The notes under the pieces are model-generated. The model was not told the DNA's origin and did not search any database. It saw nothing but the letters and a program-made list of their open reading frames with translations. From positions 1 through 64,000 of the forward strand of contig CAWHGA010000011.1 in the NCBI GenBank assembly GCA_963828705.1: 64,000 nucleotides of DNA, given 5' to 3'. This DNA is from CAWDJT01 sp963828705 (GTDB lineage: Bacteria; Desulfobacterota; Syntrophobacteria; Syntrophobacterales; Syntrophobacteraceae). Made by a program: the position numbers and the translations under genes. This document shows, piece by piece, positions 36,848-46,536 of this stretch. The number at the start of each line of letters is the position of its first letter. Positions within the stretch are counted from its first letter, which is position 1.

Positions 36848-37654
36848 ATGCTCAAGATAAGCTTATGTGGCAAATCCGATACTGGCTTGGTACGTAAAAA
36901 CAACGAGGACGCATTTTTTGTCGGAGTGGATCTGGGAATTGGCATACTGGCAGACGGTATGGGCGGTGCGGCTGCGGGCGAACTGGCAAGCCATATTTTT
37001 GTTCAAACCGCCATAGATGTGTTCACCCCTCCTGCCACGCAGCTCAACCGAGATGCCTTGGATCTCATTCAGAAGTCCTATGAATTGGCCAATCGGAAAA
37101 TCCTGCAACACATACAGGGAAACCCACACCATGAAGGGATGGGCTGTACCGCTGAAGTGCTGGTGTTGTATGGGAACCGTTATGCTGTGGGCCACGTTGG
37201 CGATAGTCGTACCTACCTCTTTAGAAACGGTATGCTGCAGCAATTGACTCGTGACCATTCGTTTGTTCAGGATCTGATGGATCGAGGTGTCATTGCTCCT
37301 GCAGAAGCAAGAAATCACCCCATGCGGCACATGATCATGCGAGCAGTAGGGACGAAAGAATTGCTCACGGTCGATTTTGTTACAGACAAAGTTGCCGCTG
37401 GCGACCTTTTTCTCATCTGTTCTGATGGCCTTACCGATATGGTCGAAGACGTTTTTATCCGCGACATCCTGGCTTTGCCGCTGAAGATCGAGGAAAAAGC
37501 CGAGAGATTGATCGCGGCGGCCAAATCGGAAGGCGGCAAGGATAACATCACGGTAGTTCTGGGCGAGCTGATAAACGGGCCGAACAAAGAGAAGCTCGCT
37601 AATGACTGGATCGACCCGGAAGAAGATGCTTCCACTCTACCCATGGTACCGTAG
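36848..37654 (+). CDS. PP2C-family protein serine/threonine phosphatase
   Basis: A Mn2+-dependent PPM phosphatase that reverses Ser/Thr phosphorylation. The family motifs are in order: GLVRKNNEDAFF, ILADGMGGAAAGELAS (two metal Asp motifs), GHVGDSRTYLFRNG, SDGLTDMV and GGKDNITVVLGEL. 268 residues, soluble, with no regulatory domain. It lies upstream of a Hanks-type kinase on the same strand, the usual kinase-phosphatase pairing in bacteria. Confidence 0.94.
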   Translation: MLKISLCGKSDTGLVRKNNEDAFFVGVDLGIGILADGMGGAAAGELASHIFVQTAIDVFTPPATQLNRDALDLIQKSYELANRKILQHIQGNPHHEGMGCTAEVLVLYGNRYAVGHVGDSRTYLFRNGMLQQLTRDHSFVQDLMDRGVIAPAEARNHPMRHMIMRAVGTKELLTVDFVTDKVAAGDLFLICSDGLTDMVEDVFIRDILALPLKIEEKAERLIAAAKSEGGKDNITVVLGELINGPNKEKLANDWIDPEEDASTLPMVP

Positions 37655-38096
37655 GCTTTGCATGATTCACCAGTTGTATCCGGCTCGCCCCGTGCTTGCG
37701 TAAAACCACAGGTGGCCGATCCTCACAGACATCTAAAAGACTCGGCTAACGAATCTAGTTCGTGCAACCCCAAAACGACTTTTCAGCACGTCACGGATCC
37801 CATGCTTCAGCCGGATATTAAGAACGCTGTGTCGGTTCCTCTCAGCGGAGCTGCCATAACGACATGGCTGCGTTCGGCCCAACCCACGGCTGGTGGCTGG
37901 TACTTCAGTTGATCGATGCAAAGACCAAGAACGTGATTGCTACCCATAAAGTGGTGATTTTTTAGCGGATGAAGAACATGCACCAGCCGAAGTGTTGCCG
38001 GACGGCATGAGGTGAATAGATTGCTGCGGGTGTTCGCTCCGTGTGTCCATCCTTGCCGGGTGTAACGAGGGATTTCTTAAAGGAGTCACAGCCATC
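37655..38096. other. Spacer between phosphatase and kinase genes
   Basis: I see no supported gene. The kinase ribosome site (AGGAG near 38081) is at its end. A plus-strand frame at 37658-37912 is without family or start signal. Confidence 0.4.
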
Positions 38097-40820
38097 ATGT
38101 TCAGTCCAGAGAGCCTCATTGGAAAGCAAATCGATCAGTTCAGGCTGGATCAATACGTCGCCAGAGGTGCCATGGGTATTGTCTATAAGGCATTCGATAC
38201 GGTGCTGGCACGAACGGTTGCCTTGAAGCTGATCTCCAGGCAGGTTGATGAGGGTTTGTCCACGCAAGAACTTGCCTCGCGAGAAGAGGCCCGCAAACGG
38301 CTGATCCAGGAAGCCAAGGCGGCCGGACGTCTATCACATCCGAACATTATCGTCATCCACGCTTATGGGGAGACCGAGGAATTCGATTACATCTGCATGG
38401 AGTATGTTGCTGGCAAGACCTTGGCCGAGCTTCTGAACGAAAAGAAAGTGCTGTCCATGGAGGAGGCCTTTCCGATTTTCACCCAGATTTTGCTGGCGCT
38501 GGATGCAGCGGCGCAAGAACAGATCGTGCACCGGGACATCAAGCCGTCCAACATTATGATTGCCGAGGACAACCGGGTGAAGGTGATGGACTTTGGGATA
38601 GCCAAGCTCCCATCGCTCTCCATGACAACCACTGGTACGGTGTTAGGAACTCCATATTATATGTCCCCCGAACAGATCTCGGGAAAGAAGATCGATACCC
38701 GATCTGATATTTTCTCTGTTGGGGCGGTTCTTTATCAGTTGTTGACCGGAGAAAGACCCTTCGAATCAGAGAGCACGGCCACCCTGGTTTATAAGATCAT
38801 TCAAACCGAGCCGATCCCTGCCAAAGTTCTGAATGTCCATGTCTCCCAGTCCGTCACCAACATCATCAACAAGGCCCTGGCCAAAGATCCTGGCCAGCGT
38901 TATCAAACTCCTGGGCAAATGTTGCAAGCTTTGAAAGCTGCTCTGGGCCCTGGCATCAGTGAATCGGCGGTTGACGCCGATGCCACAATCATAGCCGCCG
39001 ATCAGCAATTCGATGCAACGATGCAGGCTGAAAAGGCCACTTTGGAGACCCCAAGCACAAAGCCTGGCCCTTCACCACGCCAGAGCGCGCCGAGCGAGCC
39101 CCCCCCAACGCCGCCCAAGACCGGAGCAGCGGATCAGACAGCGGTGTCTGAGGCGCCACCCAAACCCGCGAAAACGCAACCTGTGGAAAAGAAAGCCGAT
39201 CTGGAAGCAGAAAAGGTGCAACCCGGGGCGCCTGCGTCAGAGAAAGCTGAACCTGCTGGCAAGGCCGCGCCGACTCCATCTTCAGCAGTTCGTACCAAGA
39301 CGCAGACGACACCAAAGACGTCCGAAATAAATGCTAAGGTCCTCGGGTTAGTTGCCGTTGTTCTTGTGATTGTGACTGTGGTTTGTTTGGTGTTGTGGCG
39401 CCAGGGGCTATGGCCTTTTGGCTCGACCCCTGTCCCGACAGCTACCTCAACAAGCCTCCCGAATAGTGTCACGCAGCAGCCTCCAACCACGGCCGATCAG
39501 GGAAAGGTGACCATTGAATCCCTGCTGGCACAGGCCAAGAATCAAATGGAAAGCGATCCGGCCAATGCCCAGAGGTTGCTGGAGCAGGCCGTCGCGCTGG
39601 ATTCGAACAGTTTGGATGCGGCCATGCTGCTCGGTCGTCTGTTCAGGAACCGCAAGGATTACCCGGCTGCCATCCGGCAATACCAACGCGCCATAAGAAT
39701 CAATGATCAGACCACCGACGCCTACTTCAACCTAGGTTACCTCCATTATTCGCAGGGAGAATATGATTCCGCCATAAGGAATTACGAATATTGTCTTGCT
39801 TTGGCACCGTCTTACAGGGATGAAGTGCTGACCAATCTGGGCCTCTGTCACCATAAGAAAAACAATCCTTCTCAAGCACAGATCTTCTTCAAACAGGCGC
39901 TGGACATAAATCCCTATAACAACGTGGCCCGTAGCTATGTGCCCACCGTAACCGCGGTCGCAAAACCAGAGGTTAGCACAAATGTTCCAGCCCACATTGC
40001 GCAGGGTGTACCCATCGTCGATCAGACGAAGGCATCCGTTGAAGCCCTATTAGTACAGGCAAGAGAGCAATGGGACAACGACCCAGCGACTGCCCAGAAG
40101 CTGCTGGAACAGGCTGTCGCCCTGGATCCGAACCATTTTGAGGCGGTTATGCAGCTAGGCCGACTGCTCACCATCCGCAAGGATTTCCCGGCTTCCATCC
40201 GGCAATATCAAAATGCTCTGCGGATCAACAAGCAGGCCGCCGAAATCTACTTTAACCTAGGCTACATTCACCTAACTCTGGGAAATTATGATTCTGCCAT
40301 TCAGTATTATGAATCCTGTCTTAACTTGGCACCTTTCTACCGGGATGAAGTGCTTACAAACCTTGGTATTACCTATCTGAAGAAGAATGACCCCGCTCAA
40401 GCGCAGTCTTTTCTTAAGCAAGCCCTGGATTTGAACCCCAAGAATGACCTGGCTCGCAATTATCTGAAGGCCGCTGAGGCTAAAATCGCCGCGCTGGCCG
40501 GAGGAGCGACTACTGTTTCTCAGAGTACTGCCATCCGCATTGAAGGAAAATACTCTGTGGAAGGGATCAACCCGGACGGGAGCAAGTATCACGGCACCGC
40601 GGTCATCAGTCGCAAAGGTAAGGACTATTTTATGAACTGGGATATTGCCAAAAAGAAACACTCCGGCCGCGGCTCCTTTTCCGGCAACATCCTCAGAATG
40701 AATTGGAGCAGCGGCAGTGGCGGGGGAGGAGTGGTTACCTACACCCTCACTCCTGGTGGTGTGCTTGAAGGCACCTGGGCTAGCGGACGCGGTGTGGAGA
40801 ATTTGACTCCATCTCCATAA
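38097..40820 (+). CDS. Membrane Ser/Thr protein kinase with duplicated TPR blocks
   Basis: 907 residues. The cytoplasmic Hanks-type kinase (about 10-280) has the glycine loop ARGAMGIVYKAFD, Lys44, catalytic HRDIKPSN (Asp147), DFGIAK (Asp165) and the activation segment GTPYYMSPEQ. A Pro/Ala/Lys linker (about 300-410) leads to one membrane helix (LGLVAVVLVIVTVVCLVLW). The outside part has two near-identical 150-residue TPR blocks (39508-39950 and 40027-40470, sharing LLEQAVALD, IRQYQ and YRDEVLTNLG). A final 95-residue beta domain (EGKYSVEGINPDGSKYHGT...GTWASGRG) ends the protein. The ATG at 38097 follows AGGAG and is preferred to a GTG 18 codons upstream. It is probably a sensor of periplasmic state. 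Confidence 0.93.
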   Translation: MFSPESLIGKQIDQFRLDQYVARGAMGIVYKAFDTVLARTVALKLISRQVDEGLSTQELASREEARKRLIQEAKAAGRLSHPNIIVIHAYGETEEFDYICMEYVAGKTLAELLNEKKVLSMEEAFPIFTQILLALDAAAQEQIVHRDIKPSNIMIAEDNRVKVMDFGIAKLPSLSMTTTGTVLGTPYYMSPEQISGKKIDTRSDIFSVGAVLYQLLTGERPFESESTATLVYKIIQTEPIPAKVLNVHVSQSVTNIINKALAKDPGQRYQTPGQMLQALKAALGPGISESAVDADATIIAADQQFDATMQAEKATLETPSTKPGPSPRQSAPSEPPPTPPKTGAADQTAVSEAPPKPAKTQPVEKKADLEAEKVQPGAPASEKAEPAGKAAPTPSSAVRTKTQTTPKTSEINAKVLGLVAVVLVIVTVVCLVLWRQGLWPFGSTPVPTATSTSLPNSVTQQPPTTADQGKVTIESLLAQAKNQMESDPANAQRLLEQAVALDSNSLDAAMLLGRLFRNRKDYPAAIRQYQRAIRINDQTTDAYFNLGYLHYSQGEYDSAIRNYEYCLALAPSYRDEVLTNLGLCHHKKNNPSQAQIFFKQALDINPYNNVARSYVPTVTAVAKPEVSTNVPAHIAQGVPIVDQTKASVEALLVQAREQWDNDPATAQKLLEQAVALDPNHFEAVMQLGRLLTIRKDFPASIRQYQNALRINKQAAEIYFNLGYIHLTLGNYDSAIQYYESCLNLAPFYRDEVLTNLGITYLKKNDPAQAQSFLKQALDLNPKNDLARNYLKAAEAKIAALAGGATTVSQSTAIRIEGKYSVEGINPDGSKYHGTAVISRKGKDYFMNWDIAKKKHSGRGSFSGNILRMNWSSGSGGGGVVTYTLTPGGVLEGTWASGRGVENLTPSP

Positions 40821-40975
40821 TGCACTCCACCTAGAAAGCTCTCTTTCGTCTCTCTCCAGCTGGAGAACGGGGTCAATGCTGCTGACTTGAGGGATGGATT
40901 TTGGCGATTGGTTTTTGGCTTGCGGAAAAGATAGAAACATCAACTTAACTTAAGAGAGTTTGCTGGAGGCTGCAG

Positions 40976-41407
40976 ATGAGGATGACTTGCAGGTTGATCT
41001 TGTGGTTGCCATTGGTTGCGTTGGCCGCATTGCTAGGACTCGGCTGTCGAACCACACAACACGATCAGATCATGGATAATGTCGCCATGGCCCCTCCGGT
41101 AGTGGAGAGACCCCAATTCATCTTTCATAAGGTGATGGCGGGAGAGACCATGGCAACCATAGCCAGATGGTATTCGGGAAAAGAAAGCAAATGGGAGGAA
41201 ATTGCCGAGCACAATCCGGATTTGAGTCCGTTCAAGCTCAGGAAAGGTGATATCGTCAAGGTGCCCATCTACATGGCCACCGTCCATACGGAACAGCCAA
41301 GTTATTCAACGGCACAAAAGAAAAGGAAGAAAACTCCCAGCAGTCGAGCGCCTGGCTCCCAATCCGACGACAGCGGTCTCCCCGAGGAGGTGTTCGGGCC
41401 AAGATAA
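40976..41407 (+). CDS. LysM-domain lipoprotein
   Basis: The signal peptide ends in a lipobox LGLGC (Cys near residue 24), so the protein is lipid-anchored. Residues about 50-100 form one LysM domain (FHKVMAGETMATIARWYSGKESKWEEIAEHN...LRKGDIVKVP) that should bind peptidoglycan. The C-terminal 40 residues are Lys/Ser/Pro-rich. GGAGG precedes the ATG. Located 155 bases after the TPR kinase, it may be part of the same envelope-sensing unit. Confidence 0.88.
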   Translation: MRMTCRLILWLPLVALAALLGLGCRTTQHDQIMDNVAMAPPVVERPQFIFHKVMAGETMATIARWYSGKESKWEEIAEHNPDLSPFKLRKGDIVKVPIYMATVHTEQPSYSTAQKKRKKTPSSRAPGSQSDDSGLPEEVFGPR

Positions 41408-41441
41408 AGCGGAGGCTAGGGCTGGAGATCATCCGTGCCGA

Positions 41442-41570
41442 TCAGAGGCCCGCTCCCGGCATCCAAACGAGATCAATGTCTTCACCGATCAACCGCAGCA
41501 GCATCCGGGCGCTCACCTCCACCGGGAGCAGGCTGCCGTCCTTTCGGCGGATGCGCCGCTCGTTGTTCAC
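41442..41570 (-). pseudogene. Relic of a PAS-domain sensor protein
   Basis: The minus strand reads RRIRRKDGSLLPVEVSARML, the end-of-PAS pattern found before PAC segments in sensor kinases, and then loses similarity and stops at a TGA (41442-41444). No start or other domain is present. It directly abuts the REP element at 41582, so it is a fragment. Confidence 0.5.
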
Positions 41571-41581
41571 AATCCTGCGTT

Positions 41582-41653
41582 CGTCATTCCGGCGGGAGCC
41601 GGAATCCAGGCTTTTCAAAGCTTCCTGGTCCCCGGCTTTCGCCGGGGTGACGG
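41582..41653. repeat. REP-like double hairpin element
   Basis: ATTCCGGC-ggga-GCCGGAAT (41586-41605) and CCCCGGC-tttc-GCCGGGG (41630-41647) are separated by CCAGGCTTTTCAAAGC. Same family as the core of the element at 21374-21590. Confidence 0.65.
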
Positions 41654-41767
41654 TTCATTTGTTGGTCACTCTACTCTTTGGACATGTGCTTAGCGATGAA
41701 CGGGTGCCATGAGCAAGCACGGCGACCATCTTGCCGTGATCCTCGCTCCGTCATGATAGGGTGCAGA

Positions 41768-42340
41768 TTATGAACCAACCTGCTTCCACTCCCCCCCTTT
41801 CTTTTCTTCAGTGGAGATTATTCTACCATCTTTGCCATAGTAGATATGCCTATAGGCAGTGCCACCACTATCATAAATGACATCTAATCTAGAAATATTC
41901 TTCTTCTGCGTGTATGCAGATGTATAATGAAATTCTGTCTTATTCTTCCTTTCGTATGCATCATAGTATTGTTTCGATTTGGCTATCCCTTCTCTATTAG
42001 AATACTCTTTCGTATAGTAAAATTCGGCTTCTTTTAACTTACCTCTCTTAAATGAACCGGTAGTATAATATTGTTCGCGTTTCACAACACCATCGATTCT
42101 AGCATGCTTTTCCAAATAGTATGATTCAATTTTGATAATTCGTTTATTGATGTCATAAAATTTAATTATTTTGACTATTCCATCGCTGTACTCTTTATCA
42201 CCGGGACTATATATGTTCTCCTCAGTGACACCTCCATATTCGTTGCGATTATCAATGATTCTATCGGTTTCAGAAAACACCATAGAAACTGAAATTGTAA
42301 GCAAAATGACGAGTGAAAAAGACATAATTAATTTCTTCAT
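41768..42340 (-). CDS. AT-rich secreted Tyr/Lys-rich protein, unknown
   Basis: 190 residues from the ATG at 42340 (GGAGGG upstream). A signal peptide (MKKLIMSFSLVILLTISVSMVFS) is followed by about five degenerate repeats of the type K(x)YY(x)n(Y/D)...R(x)GIxK (SDGIVKIIKFYD, IDGVVKREQYYT, REGIAKSKQYYDAY and others), similar to MORN/toxin_YwqK-like antitoxin repeats. The base composition is clearly more AT-rich than the neighbours, suggesting recent acquisition. No function assigned. Confidence 0.75.
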   Translation of the reverse strand: MKKLIMSFSLVILLTISVSMVFSETDRIIDNRNEYGGVTEENIYSPGDKEYSDGIVKIIKFYDINKRIIKIESYYLEKHARIDGVVKREQYYTTGSFKRGKLKEAEFYYTKEYSNREGIAKSKQYYDAYERKNKTEFHYTSAYTQKKNISRLDVIYDSGGTAYRHIYYGKDGRIISTEEKKGGEWKQVGS

Positions 42341-42362
42341 GATACCCTCCATTCTTTCATAT

Positions 42363-43907
42363 TTACAATTTGCTGATCCTCAGCATACGAATGGTCATAG
42401 GCAAGGCAGAATGTCCCTCCGAATCGACGAGAAGTTTGCCGCCATGATCGGCAATGATCTTCTGGGCGAAATTGAGAAACAGACCAAGACTCCAGGGCTT
42501 GTTATGCAACGAAGAATCACTAGGTTCACAGAAACACTGTTGGGAAATGCCATCGCCAATAAGGATTTCCAGGAAATTGGCTGAATCCTGGATGACGATC
42601 TCCAGTTTGGACCCCTTCGTGGCATTCGCCAGAAGGTCCTTAAACAACATTGCCAGTGCTTCTTTGAAGAGATCGTGATCGAGCGGGATCATCAAATGAG
42701 GGGTATTGACGGAGAGGGAGGGATAAATGGAGTGCTTTTCCCATTCACTGCTGAAGCTATCAATAGCTTCTTGAACAGGCTTGTCGATTCGCTCCAGTTT
42801 CATGTGTGGCGGAGGCAACCTAACAAACCCATCAACTTCCTTTAGAACCATTTCTACTCTCTCAACAGAACTCATAATAGCCTGAAGACCAGCGCTGCTC
42901 ATAGCCGATGCGCCAGGCTGGACCATCCTTCTCACCATTCCCCCAATCACCATCAAAGGGTTCCTGATTTCATGGGCCACCGCCTGAGCCAGCCGGGCAT
43001 AGGCGGCTGTTCGCTCCATTTCAAGCAACCGCGCCTGTGTCTCCTTTAAGGTATCCATGGCTCTGGCATAATGATTTTTTATCTCTGACCACAGTCGTGC
43101 ATTTTCCACCATAGGAGCTAGAATTGAAGCTATCGTTCTCAAGAATTCGAGATCTTCTTGTCCGTAAGCACCTGGGACATTACGTGCCAGGTAAATGAGC
43201 CCGTAGATCTGATTGCGAAAAATGAGCGGTACACATAGAGCGGATCTAATCCTTAATGCTATAATACTTTCCTGTTTCTTGAGGGATTCTTCATCGAGCG
43301 CATCACTTAGAATGAAAGACTCTCCGTTCTGAAACAGTCGGTTAATAATAGTTTTGCTCACCGGAACACATGGCACATCAGGATCGGAAAATATGGTCTT
43401 AAGCATACCGTCTTCTTGGAATAGACCTATATATCCCTGGTCTTGCTTGAATATGTCTTTGAAGCTGGAAAAAATCCTCTTACCCAAAACCGTCTGGTCC
43501 TGATTCTCAGCGAGTTCGACTGCGATTTCGTAGATCAAGTTGAGTCTTTGACGGTCCAACTCCAATCCGCTTTGTGTGCGAACGGTTTGCATGATGACGG
43601 TTTGTACCGTTGGGTCCTCTTCCAGTTGAAGCAGTTTGAATTCAACCTGGCCCAAACGCACAAGATCGCCGTATTGCAGGCGGGCTTTTTCATGCACCTT
43701 CTGTTCATTGACGAAAACACCATTCAAGCTATCAAGATCTTGAATCCAAATGCGGTCCTCCGCCTCATATAGCAGCGCGTGCCGGTGCGAAATCGTGGCG
43801 TCAGGAACTGGCAGGTCAACATCCTTGCCTCGCCCGAAAACACAGGGGAGACCTACCCGGTGGTTCTCTCGAGAACTCAATTCCTGCAAAACGACATATC
43901 TGCTCAT
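42363..43907 (-). CDS. FHA-GAF sensor histidine kinase
   Basis: A soluble kinase of about 514 residues with no membrane helix. An N-terminal FHA phosphothreonine-binding domain (FGRGKDVDLPVPDATISHRHALL, SLNGVFVNEQKV) is followed by a GAF domain (about 130-285) and a HisKA (VAHEIRNPL, His312). The C-terminal HATPase is degenerate: the N box is LANATKGSKLEI, and the G boxes are weak (IGDGISQQC, WSLGLFLNFAQ). The ATG at 43907 is preferred to a TTG at 43937. The FHA domain suggests it reads Ser/Thr phosphorylation, perhaps from the kinase at 38097 (inference). No response regulator is adjacent. Confidence 0.87.
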   Translation of the reverse strand: MSRYVVLQELSSRENHRVGLPCVFGRGKDVDLPVPDATISHRHALLYEAEDRIWIQDLDSLNGVFVNEQKVHEKARLQYGDLVRLGQVEFKLLQLEEDPTVQTVIMQTVRTQSGLELDRQRLNLIYEIAVELAENQDQTVLGKRIFSSFKDIFKQDQGYIGLFQEDGMLKTIFSDPDVPCVPVSKTIINRLFQNGESFILSDALDEESLKKQESIIALRIRSALCVPLIFRNQIYGLIYLARNVPGAYGQEDLEFLRTIASILAPMVENARLWSEIKNHYARAMDTLKETQARLLEMERTAAYARLAQAVAHEIRNPLMVIGGMVRRMVQPGASAMSSAGLQAIMSSVERVEMVLKEVDGFVRLPPPHMKLERIDKPVQEAIDSFSSEWEKHSIYPSLSVNTPHLMIPLDHDLFKEALAMLFKDLLANATKGSKLEIVIQDSANFLEILIGDGISQQCFCEPSDSSLHNKPWSLGLFLNFAQKIIADHGGKLLVDSEGHSALPMTIRMLRISKL

Positions 43908-44381
43908 GATATCAGCCGACTCTTCTATATCTATCAAGCACCTTGCGAGTTGTCATGCGTCGAGCCTCAAGACTCCGTTTTGACGGTCTCGGTCTGACAA
44001 TGTATACGGGATCCTTGAAAAAGACCCCCGAGTCATCCCCTCGAAGTCCATTCCCGCCAATGGAGGAGTGGGAATCGATTCATTCCGGTAGACTACAGAC
44101 AACAATCGGCGCGGTGAACGCATACAACGATGGTATTGCTAAAAATTGTCTTCGGATTCACGTGCGAGGATCGTTTCCCACGTTTTCCTGCAACGTGTAG
44201 ACTTTGGTAGCCACTACCCATCATAGCTTATATCTTCCACAGAACCCAAAAGCAATCACAACCCAGATGGAGGGTTGGTGCGCAGTCCTGGTGTTGCGGT
44301 CGCTAAGTCTATCCGTATGATACGGCTCCGATCCAACTGGCATCACAGCAGGGGCACTTTCGCGTGCACCTTCCTCTGGAT
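43908..44381. other. Intergenic region between the histidine kinase and dppF
   Basis: No gene seen on either strand. Confidence 0.45.
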
Positions 44382-45396
44382 TTATTCCCCTTCCAGCAGT
44401 GGAGCGTCGGTCAAGGGGCGAAAGCAACGCACCCAATGGCGCGCAACGATCTCTTGCCAGGGGGGGACTTCATCGCGGCAGGTGGTTCGGCCTGCGGACA
44501 GCGGGGATGGAAATGGCAGCCGGAGGGTGGGTTGATGGCCCCGGGAAGCTCTTCCGGGGTTTCTCGCCGCGCCCGCACGACACGAGGGATTGGGCACCGG
44601 AACCGCTTCCAGGAGTTTCTTCGTGTAGGGATGCAAGGGATGGTCGTAGAGTTCGGCCTTGTCGGCCAGTTCCACCAGTCGCCCGAGATACATCACCGCC
44701 ACCCGATCGCTGATGTGACGCACCACGGAAAGATCGTGAGAAACAAACAGATAGGTCAGGTCATGAGTCTCCTGAAGATCCTGCAGCAGATTGATGACCT
44801 GGGCCTGGATGGAAACGTCCAGGGCCGAAACCGGTTCATCGCAGACAATCAGGTCCGGCTGCAGGGCCAGCGCTCGCGCGATGCCGATCCGCTGGCGCTG
44901 GCCGCCGCTGAATTCGTGAGGGTACCGGTGGAGGCTGTCGGGCTGCAAGCCCACCACTTCCATCATCTCGCCGCACCCGTTCGCGACGTTCGGCCAGCGT
45001 GCCCATGCGGTGGATCGCCAGCCCCTCACCGATGATGCCGCCGACGGTACGCCGCGGGTTCAGCGACGCATACGGGTCCTGAAAAATGATCTGCATCCGT
45101 CGCCGCAACTGACGCATTTGAGCCGGCGGCAGTTCCAGCACCGATTGGCCGTCGAAATGGATGGCACCGGCCGTGGGTTCTTCCAACCGCAGGATCAGTC
45201 GCCCCAGGGTGGATTTTCCGCAGCCGCTTTCGCCCACCAGGCCAAGGGTTTCACCCCGCAGGATGGTCATGTCCACCCCATCGACGGCCTTGATCAGCCC
45301 CTGATTGCGGCGGAACAAGCCACCCCCGACCGGGAAATACTTCTTCACTCCTTCGAGGATCACCAACGGATCGTGTGTTAGCGCATCGTCACGCAT
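44382..45396 (-). CDS. dppF: Oligo/dipeptide ABC transporter ATPase DppF-type, frameshifted
   Basis: One of two ATPases that drive peptide (or nickel) import. The N-terminal part has Walker A GLVGESGCGKSTLGR and the Q-loop FQDPYASLNPRRT. The C-terminal part has the signature FSGGQRQRIGIARAL, Walker B IVCDEPVSALD, and the oligopeptide HPYTKKLL motif. One extra G near 45000 (GTGCGGCGAGATG) separates the halves. Two further indels (about 44590 and 44480) disturb the C-terminal Cys motif INPPSGCHFHPRCPQAEP...CRDEVPP. Spaced 16 bases after dppD. No permease or binding-protein gene accompanies the pair. Confidence 0.82.
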
Positions 45397-45411
45397 CGCC
45401 CTGACCCTGCC

Positions 45412-46382
45412 CTATGGATGGTACAACCAGCAGCGGACCGCATGGCCATCGACCGCCAGAAGATCGGGTTCATTGCCGCAACGGTCGAACACCTGCGGAC
45501 ATCGGTCGCTGAATTTGCAGCCCACTGGCAGCTCGAGGAGACTCGGGACCACCCCGGGGATGGCCTCCAGGCGCCCATGACACCACCTGCCGCCAGCGCC
45601 GGGATCGAATGCATAAGTCCCTGGGTGTACGGATGCAGCGGCCGATCAAAGAGATCCACGACCGTGCCGCCTTCCACCACTCGACCGGCATACATCACCA
45701 GCACCTGTTGGGCCATTTCGGCAACAACGCCAAGATCGTGGGTGATGAGCAGAATCGACACCTGCGATTCCTCTTGCAGCCGCCGCATCAGATCCAGAAC
45801 TTGCGCCTGGATGGTCACATCCACCGCCGTGGTGGGTTCGTCGGCAATGATAAGGCTGGGTTCGCAGGCCAGGGCCATGGCGATCATCACCCGCTGCCGC
45901 ATGCCGCCGCTCATCTGGTGCGGATAGTCGCGCACCCGCAACTCGGGTGAGGGAATGCCGACCCGCTGCAACATATCCACAGCCCGCTCCAGCGCCTGGC
46001 GCTGATTCAAATGCCGATGCCGACGCAGGACCTCACCGATCTGATCGCCGATGCGGAACACCGGATTTAGCGAGGTCATGGGTTCCTGGAAGACCATGGC
46101 GATGTCATTTCCCCGGACATCCTCCATGGCCGCATCGGGCAGGGCCGTCAGGTCACGGCCCTTGAAGGTGATCCGTCCACCGACAATGCGTCCGGGCGGG
46201 TCAGGCACCAGGCGCATGATGGAAAATGCCGTCACGCTCTTGCCGCACCCGGATTCGCCTACAATCCCAACCACTTCACCGTGGCGCACGGCAAAACTTA
46301 CCCCGTCCACCGCCTTGGCGATCCCGCGATCAGTGAAGAAGTAAGTCCTTAGATCCTCAACCTGGAGGAGGAAATCGTTCAT
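45412..46382 (-). CDS. dppD: Oligo/dipeptide ABC transporter ATPase DppD-type, C-terminal frameshift
   Basis: Partner ATPase of DppF. From the ATG at 46382: VEDLRTYFFTDRGIAKAVDGVSF, Walker A GIVGESGCGKSVTA, VFQEPMTSLNPV, signature MSGGMRQRVMIAMAL, Walker B IIADEPTTAVDVTIQ, then HPYTQGLMHSIP. An indel near 45575 shifts the last 55 residues. The correct frame reads RLEAIPGVVPSLLELPVGC then FSDRCPQVFDRC to a TAG at 45412. Upstream, where permease genes are expected, there is a repeat element and a toxin-antitoxin pair. Confidence 0.86.
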
Positions 46383-46536
46383 CCGGAAAGTCCTCGAAGC
46401 ACAATCGTAGCGGCCGGCCACAGCGCCATCGGGTATCAACCCGGGGCCTATGAAAGCAACACCGACAGCCAACATCTACCGGAACCGACAACTGTTGTCA
46501 AAACATCGTCGGGCCGGCAATCAATAAAATGCCGAA

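Noticed and set aside
44382..46382. Nickel transporter NikDE instead of dipeptide DppDF
   Set aside because: Sequence alone cannot separate these subfamilies; the dipeptide label is kept as the general family name despite the nickel-protein CooT gene elsewhere in the window.
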